From Alangreenwoodia sp964438605 (GTDB lineage: Bacteria; Bacillota; Clostridia; Peptostreptococcales; Anaerovoracaceae): a stretch of DNA of 30,092 nucleotides. Positions 25,746 to 30,092 of this stretch are shown here, one piece after another. Each line of letters begins with the position of its first letter. The first letter of the stretch is position 1. The notes below the pieces were generated by a model that worked only from the letters and a program-made list of their open reading frames with translations, did no database searches and had not been told where the DNA came from. The position numbers and the translations under genes were made by a program. The DNA lies in assembly GCA_964438605.1 (NCBI GenBank), contig CAYTKT010000022.1, positions 1 to 30,092 of the forward strand, written 5' to 3'.

Positions 25746-26960
25746 CTACCGGAGTTCAAGCAGTTTGTCCTTCAATTCGTTTTCGATACGACCCAGTTCC
25801 GCTTCGGCTTCTCTGCGCTTTTCAGCGCCTTCCGTCTGAATCCGCCTGACCTCGTCGAGTGTTTCAATCAGCGACCTGTTTGTCTCCTTCAGCGTTTCCA
25901 TATCCACAATCCCGCGCTCCGATTCTTGAGATGTTTCCACCGTGCTCATCTTCAATTTCTCCGCATTTTTACGCAGCAGCTCATTCGTCATATCATTAAC
26001 GGCATGTTGCGCTTTCATCGCCTGCTCGGAATGTGCAAGGCCCAGCGCCAGCACCATCTGGCTCTTCCAAAGCGGAATCGTGTTGACCAGCGTCGTCTGA
26101 ATCCGCTCCACCATCGTCGTATCGTTATTCTGTACAAGACGAATCTGCGGCGCCATCTGCATCGCCACAGTCCTCGTCAGTTCAAGATCGTAGATTTTCT
26201 TCTCAAAACGATTGCAAAACTCCGCAAAATCATTCGCTTTCTGCGAATCTTCCGGCAGTCCGCTGGCCTTGGCCTGCTGAATCAACGCCTGAAGTTCATT
26301 TGCCCTGACCTCCGCCAGTTTTTGTTTGCCCGCTGCAATATACATGGAAAGCTGCTTGAAATTCGCAAGATTCAGTTCATACATCTGATCGAGCATCGCT
26401 ACGTCCTTCGTCAGCGTAATCTGATGATCTGCCAGCATATCTGAAATTCGATCGACGTTTTTTTCAGCTTTATCATATCGTGACTTCATTACGTCTATCT
26501 TATTCTTTGACTTTTTAAAGAAACCGAGAAATCCCTTTTCATCCTCCTCCGCGTCGAAATTCTTAAGTTCCACCACCAGATCACCGATCATATTTCCGAC
26601 TTCACCCAAATCCTTGGTACGAACTTTTTCCAGCGCCATCTCGGAAAAGGAGGCAATCTTCTTCTGCGCGTCCGATCCGTAGCTGAGAATCTGGCTTGTA
26701 TTCGTCACGTCGATTTTATCTTTGAAATCGTCAATCACCTTCTGCTCCTCAGGCGTAAAATGCATCTCCGGCTCCGCCTGTTCCGGCTGCTGCGTCTGCT
26801 GTACCGCCTGTTCTGCCGATGCCGGCGACTGAACTTCTGAAGGCTGCAGCGTCAGCACCGGAATCGTTGCCGCCTGCGATTGCGCAGCGCCTGCTTCTCC
26901 TGCCGCGCCAATTCCGCTGCTCTGCGGCTGCATCTCGTTTTCTTTCAATAAATCACTCAT
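25746..26960 (-). CDS. TelA/KlaA-family toxic anion resistance protein
   Basis: Cytoplasmic, mostly helical protein of the TelA family (tellurite/toxic-anion resistance; molecular role unclear). About 404 residues: a low-complexity Ala/Gln/Pro N-terminus (about 10-70), then the TelA core with FLGFFKKSKNKID, MLDQMYELNLANFKQLSMYIAAG, the PQIRLVQNNDTTMVERIQTT segment and WKSQMVLALGL, and a C-terminal coiled coil. The start is the ATG at 26960 because AGGAGA has an eight-base gap to it; the ATG at 26966 is too close. It is the first gene of a telA-trkA-trkH set, and its ribosome site touches the end of an IS605-type remnant. Confidence 0.93.
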   Translation of the reverse strand: MSDLLKENEMQPQSSGIGAAGEAGAAQSQAATIPVLTLQPSEVQSPASAEQAVQQTQQPEQAEPEMHFTPEEQKVIDDFKDKIDVTNTSQILSYGSDAQKKIASFSEMALEKVRTKDLGEVGNMIGDLVVELKNFDAEEDEKGFLGFFKKSKNKIDVMKSRYDKAEKNVDRISDMLADHQITLTKDVAMLDQMYELNLANFKQLSMYIAAGKQKLAEVRANELQALIQQAKASGLPEDSQKANDFAEFCNRFEKKIYDLELTRTVAMQMAPQIRLVQNNDTTMVERIQTTLVNTIPLWKSQMVLALGLAHSEQAMKAQHAVNDMTNELLRKNAEKLKMSTVETSQESERGIVDMETLKETNRSLIETLDEVRRIQTEGAEKRREAEAELGRIENELKDKLLELR

Positions 26961-26975
26961 ATCCATATCTCCTGT

Positions 26976-27110
26976 GTGAACTACCCATTGTCTAAAATAA
27001 CGGGCTTCCTGCTTTCTCGTCCTCGTAACCTACTAACTCCACAGATGTTAATTTAGACAGTTGCACTTTGCACTTGGCCACCTTAACCCGCCGTCGAAAG
27101 CCAGCGGGAT
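26976..27110 (-). mobile_element. IS200/IS605-type right-end remnant, copy A
   Basis: On the minus strand the segment CTGTCTAAATTAACATCTGT leads to GAAGCCCG and GGGTAGTTCAC, as in the right end of IS605/TnpB elements of clostridia. It matches copy B (29385-29480). Further left in element terms both copies share the block at 27073-27110, but here the transposase gene between them is gone, leaving about 135 bases. The GGGTAGTTCAC end lies directly against the ribosome site of telA. Whether it is an internal deletion or a small non-autonomous form cannot be decided here. Confidence 0.6.
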
Positions 27111-27455
27111 TTCAGCATTCTCTTTTCAATCTGATACCTGCTGACAAAGTTCTTTTGGTTTTTCCATACTTTATTTATCTTTACCTTTCCACGCCGGCTG
27201 ACCTTGCTGTTTAAAAGAACAGATACCGGCCTGACGGGCAGCGTCAGGCTGAAAGCATTTTAAAATCGCTTGAAAAAAATTTCGCCTGAAAAAAATTTGT
27301 CAAAGAAAAGTGATAAGTTTCATCCCGTCAGAAAGCGCCGGCTTTTGCCTGCACAGATTTTTCCGTATCACTTCTCGCACTGCGGCTTTGCCGCGCAATC
27401 CAACTGAATTTATTGCTGTTACCTCTGTCGTCCTCTTTTCCATCTTTTCCATCAA
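27111..27455. other. Gene-free spacer before telA element
   Basis: About 340 bases with no gene; short plus-strand frames lack ribosome sites. No clear terminator for the spermidine-synthase-like gene was found. Confidence 0.4.
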
Positions 27456-29234
27456 TTACATCTGCGCCAGCAAGCCCCGAATTCCATCGCTCTTTAAAAT
27501 TTCTTTATAATATGCCGCTTCTTTCTCAATCAAGCCGTCGATCACCTGAATCCCCAGAAGCTCCACCGGCGCCTTGTCATCCGTCAGAATATACCCGCCG
27601 CCCTCCTGAAGCTTTAGTTTTTGCGAAACTTCACTCATTGCCTGCTGCAGTTGACTATCACGAATCTTTTCAAGATTTTCCGTCAGAATCTCGACAATCT
27701 TCGGGTTATCTGATGCAAACAACTCCCGATTTGTCGTCTTGCTGACATCTGCCGTATACACCGTTCCAAAAACACTGCAGATCGTATCTGTCAGATAATC
27801 GTTAATATTGCCTTCTTCCTGAGAATACATATTCATATTGACGACCAGAACGCCGTCCTCTTTCAGGTGGCTACGGACGATTTCAAAAAATTCGCGGCTG
27901 GACATCTGAAACGGGATCGTGATATCCTGGTACGCATCCACCATAATAACATCGTATTTTTTATCGACAGCCTGCAGATAAGCGCGCCCGTCATACGCAG
28001 CAACTTTTACATCATCCGGAAGGTCAAAATATTTTCTTGAGATATCCGTTATTTTTCTATCGATTTCAACGCCTTCTATTTCCATATCGTCAAAATACGA
28101 TTCGCACTGCCGTGCATATGTGCCGCTGCCCATGCCAAGAATCAGCATCCGAGGTTTCTCGCCAAAACTGTCTATGTTTCCGGAAGACTCTTTCGCGTTA
28201 TTCGTCCTGCCAAAAAAGTCCGCCTGATCGTCCGCTCTTTCAGACAATCCTGATGCGTTGACTGCCTTGCCGGAAAGACCTTTCATACGGTCCGCTCTGC
28301 CGGAAGCATCCTCCGCGTTGTCCTCACTGTCATTCTCATTTTTCACCGAAAACTTCTGCGTCATCAGCGGCGCCGCCATGGCGGTATCGTAATACATTCC
28401 CGTCAGGCCCGCTTCTTTCCTCATGACCGACTGGACGCCGAACAGCACATTTGTCGAAAGGATAACGCTGTCAGGCGTGTTCTTCACCTGTAAATAATTA
28501 TAGACAGATTCTCCCTCATACAAAAGATCATCCTCCCAGAACGCAAAACTGCTCGAATTGCCGAAAACGCTGCTGACGATAAAAACAGCGAGGGCGGTGG
28601 CACACATCACTTTTTTCTGTTTCGCGCTCAAAAAGTAAAGCAGCGCCAGTACCAACAGAATGCCTGAAAAAATAAGAAATGTTATCGACGTACCGACCGC
28701 CGGAATCGTCACGAAAGTCGGCAGAAATGTTCCGATAATGCTGCCCGCCGTATTGAACGCACCCAGCGTGCCAACGATTTTGCCGTTTTCTTCAAGGTTG
28801 TCCATCGTATATTTTGCCAGCGACGGCGTTACCGTTCCCAGCAGAAACAACGGAAAAACGAAAATAATCATACATACAGCAAATGCCGCGATAATTAAAA
28901 AATGACTGTTGATCGTAAAAATCAGCAGCGCGGATACTCCAAGAATAATATATTTGCCAAGCAGCGGAATCAGCGCAATCCATACTGCTGCAATTAAAAT
29001 CCTGCGGTACAGTCGGTCCGGATCCGGATTTTTGTCCGCACTTCTGCCGCCCCAGACATTTCCCAGAGCCATCGCGATCATGATCGTGCCAATAATTATC
29101 GTCCAAACGATTTGAGATGAACTGAAATAAGGAGCCAGCAGCCGGCTTGCTCCCAGTTCCACAGCCATAACTGCCATGCCCGCAAAAAACTCTGTAATAT
29201 ACAAATAATACTTGTTCTTTAAAATGGGCCTCAT
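27456..29234 (-). CDS. Membrane protein fused to spermidine-synthase-like domain
   Basis: 592 residues. The N-terminal half (about 12-225) holds some six to seven membrane helices of the transporter-like type seen in fused-MFS/spermidine synthase proteins (EFFAGMAVMAVELGASRLLAPYF, GALNTAGSIIGT-like GAFNTAGSIIGTFLP). The C-terminal part is a spermidine-synthase-type Rossmann domain: WEDDLLYEGESVYNYLQV near 233-250, the SAM/dcSAM loop LILGMGSGTYARQ at 364-376, IEGVEIDRKI at 387-396, AYDGRAYL at 413-420 and VIMVDAYQD at 429-437. Function is unproven; aminopropyl transfer is only inferred. A Ser/Gly/Asp-rich repeat block at about 300-357 separates the parts. GAGGAGA ten bases before ATG gives the start. 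IS605-type remnants lie on both sides. Confidence 0.9.
   Translation of the reverse strand: MRPILKNKYYLYITEFFAGMAVMAVELGASRLLAPYFSSSQIVWTIIIGTIMIAMALGNVWGGRSADKNPDPDRLYRRILIAAVWIALIPLLGKYIILGVSALLIFTINSHFLIIAAFAVCMIIFVFPLFLLGTVTPSLAKYTMDNLEENGKIVGTLGAFNTAGSIIGTFLPTFVTIPAVGTSITFLIFSGILLVLALLYFLSAKQKKVMCATALAVFIVSSVFGNSSSFAFWEDDLLYEGESVYNYLQVKNTPDSVILSTNVLFGVQSVMRKEAGLTGMYYDTAMAAPLMTQKFSVKNENDSEDNAEDASGRADRMKGLSGKAVNASGLSERADDQADFFGRTNNAKESSGNIDSFGEKPRMLILGMGSGTYARQCESYFDDMEIEGVEIDRKITDISRKYFDLPDDVKVAAYDGRAYLQAVDKKYDVIMVDAYQDITIPFQMSSREFFEIVRSHLKEDGVLVVNMNMYSQEEGNINDYLTDTICSVFGTVYTADVSKTTNRELFASDNPKIVEILTENLEKIRDSQLQQAMSEVSQKLKLQEGGGYILTDDKAPVELLGIQVIDGLIEKEAAYYKEILKSDGIRGLLAQM
28170..28316 (-). 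repeat. In-frame 30-base minisatellite (decapeptide repeats)
   Basis: Residues 311-360 of the host protein form five units of exactly ten residues: SGRADRMKGL, SGKAVNASGL, SERADDQADF, FGRTNNAKES, SGNIDSFGEK. The DNA shows matching 30-base units (a TGCCGGAA-type core on the plus strand). The block lies just before the Rossmann loop of the catalytic domain. Confidence 0.8.
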
Positions 29235-29384
29235 TCGGTTTTATCTCCTCTTTGGCTGCATATTCCCTATGCTATGCAGCATTTAGCGTTTTATTATTTT
29301 TACCATATTTTGTATATGATACAAAATATGAGCGTCCGGATACGCCGAAAAGCAGTACATGAACGCCCCGTTCCGGTTCTGAAC
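29235..29384. other. Upstream region of the spermidine-synthase-like gene
   Basis: No gene. It should carry the promoter of the downstream minus-strand gene; a palindrome-like ATTTTGTATATGATACAAAAT at about 29308-29328 could be a regulatory site. Confidence 0.4.
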
Positions 29385-29846
29385 TGTCCATCGTCTAAAG
29401 CCAATAGGCTTCTTCATCAGCTTCGTAAACTGCTATCTTTCCAGGTGTTAATTCGGACAGTCGCTGCCCTAAATAGATTTTTATGCTGTCTGTCGTAATC
29501 CTTCTGTCAATATATTTCCTTCGCAGCATTCCCATCTCTGTCATGTGCTGTTCCGCAAGCCGGACCGTTCCCATTCCTCACAGACAAATCTTTACAGACA
29601 AATCTTTTGTATCGGGATTTTTATATCTGCGGCAGGAACAGCTCTGTAAGTTCACACAGATCGTCTCCTATCATCTGACAACCACTTTGATATCAGCAGT
29701 TTCTTTTTATCCTTGCGGACAAAAAGAATGTAATCCCCTAATAAATACTTGTATCCGTTTTTGGGTCTTCACATTCCCATGCGGACAGTGTACCACAAAA
29801 ATTTCCCCTTGGCTACCTTAATCCGCCGTCTAAGAGCCAGTGAGAT
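29385..29846 (-). mobile_element. IS200/IS605-type element remnant, copy B
   Basis: The right end at 29385-29480 (minus strand CTGTCCGAATTAACACCTGG, then CAGTTCAG) matches copy A, and the inner left block at 29808-29846 also matches copy A (27073-27110). Between them copy B keeps about 330 bases with a decayed TnpB 3' end. The two copies have the same orientation and bracket the spermidine-synthase-like gene. Confidence 0.65.
29481..29655 (-). pseudogene. TnpB (IS605 OrfB) C-terminal zinc-ribbon fragment, frameshifted
   Basis: TnpB is the RNA-guided nuclease carried by IS200/IS605 elements. Three short pieces in successive frames fit its zinc ribbon and tail: LQSCSCRRYKNPDTKDLSVK, then CGTAHDRDGNAAK, then NILTEGLRQTA and a stop at 29481. 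Typical TnpB reads C..CG.KN...K.LSVR.W.CP.CG..HDRD.NAA.NI..EGL. The RuvC core is missing and at least two frameshifts are needed, so it is dead. Confidence 0.75.
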
Positions 29847-30092
29847 TGCGGCAGCCGCTATTTCAAATCATAAGCAGCTTCATTTACACAGCCCTTAATT
29901 CTTCAACACTTTCAACAGTTCAACCTCTTTTGGGAAAATTTTTCCTTTCAAACAGCCTGACCTGGCAGTCTCCTCAACCTTAATTTTTTTCATCTTATTA
30001 AAAATTCTATATTTACAATTTATTCCACATGATGTACAATCCCAAATTCGACAGTTATCGAAATGATAAATCCATGAAACCCTTGCAACTGC
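29847..30092. other. Right edge, no gene seen
   Basis: The last 246 bases show no credible frame, hairpin or repeat beyond the IS605-like block that ends near 29846. The sequence is cut here by the window. Confidence 0.4.

Noticed and set aside
25347..26444. 365-codon plus-strand frame opposite trkA/telA
   Set aside because: Length is notable, but both opposite genes are clearly real, and the His/Arg/Phe-rich content is typical of an antisense shadow.
29483..29821. 112-codon plus-strand frame at the right edge
   Set aside because: It is antisense to the TnpB fragment and IS605-type right end; the minus-strand reading explains the sequence.

Overview
The window looks like chromosome of an anaerobic, spore-forming type Firmicute of class Clostridia. 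A Lachnospiraceae-like gut organism is the best guess, inferred from gene content rather than from any marker gene. The clues are a CotJC-like Mn-catalase remnant, anaerobic cobalamin genes of the CbiA/CbiE/CbiT type, an AAA-ATPase/PD-(D/E)XK family gene, an SLH-domain remnant, AGGAGG-type ribosome sites and moderate G+C with very AT-rich spacers. Almost all genes are on the minus strand, so operons read from right to left. No rRNA, tRNA or CRISPR array was seen.

Layout, left to right. 0.3-1.2 kb: truncated Mn-catalase and a small XRE regulator with a candidate operator. 1.2-2.4 kb: a very AT-rich gap. 2.4-4.1 kb: an ABC-F ATPase with one apparently dead ATP site. 5.1-7.7 kb: clpB. 8.1-10.2 kb: an M50 metalloprotease and a DUF815 ATPase. 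10.5 kb: a LysM protein on the plus strand. 10.9-12.4 kb: a toxin-antitoxin pair, MqsR-like toxin plus a zinc finger/HTH/Panacea antitoxin. 12.5-13.1 kb: wreckage of a GntR-ABC transporter operon on the plus strand. 13.2-19.2 kb: a NADAR protein and part of a cobalamin pathway (cobU, cobT, cbiA, cbiET). 19.4-22.4 kb: accessory stretch with an integrase fragment, an AAA-ATPase/nuclease gene flanked by remains of a lost copy, and an SLH fragment. 22.7-27.0 kb: a probable telA-trkA-trkH operon. 27.0-29.9 kb: a membrane protein with a spermidine-synthase-like domain, bracketed by two IS200/IS605-type remnants, the right one holding a decayed TnpB zinc ribbon.

The cobalamin genes work on one pathway: CbiE/CbiT methylate and decarboxylate the corrin ring, CbiA amidates it, CobU activates cobinamide, and CobT activates the lower ligand. 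TrkA and TrkH form one potassium transporter.

The most unusual pattern is internal protein expansion. Four cobalamin proteins appear to carry extra hydrophilic segments in loops, and in CbiET this is a run of four 21-residue tandem repeats inside the methyltransferase domain. The spermidine-synthase-like protein carries a similar block of decapeptide repeats between its membrane and catalytic parts. In-frame minisatellites seem to have grown in interdomain loops in this genome. The strongest candidate defence or stress system is the MqsR-like/Panacea pair.
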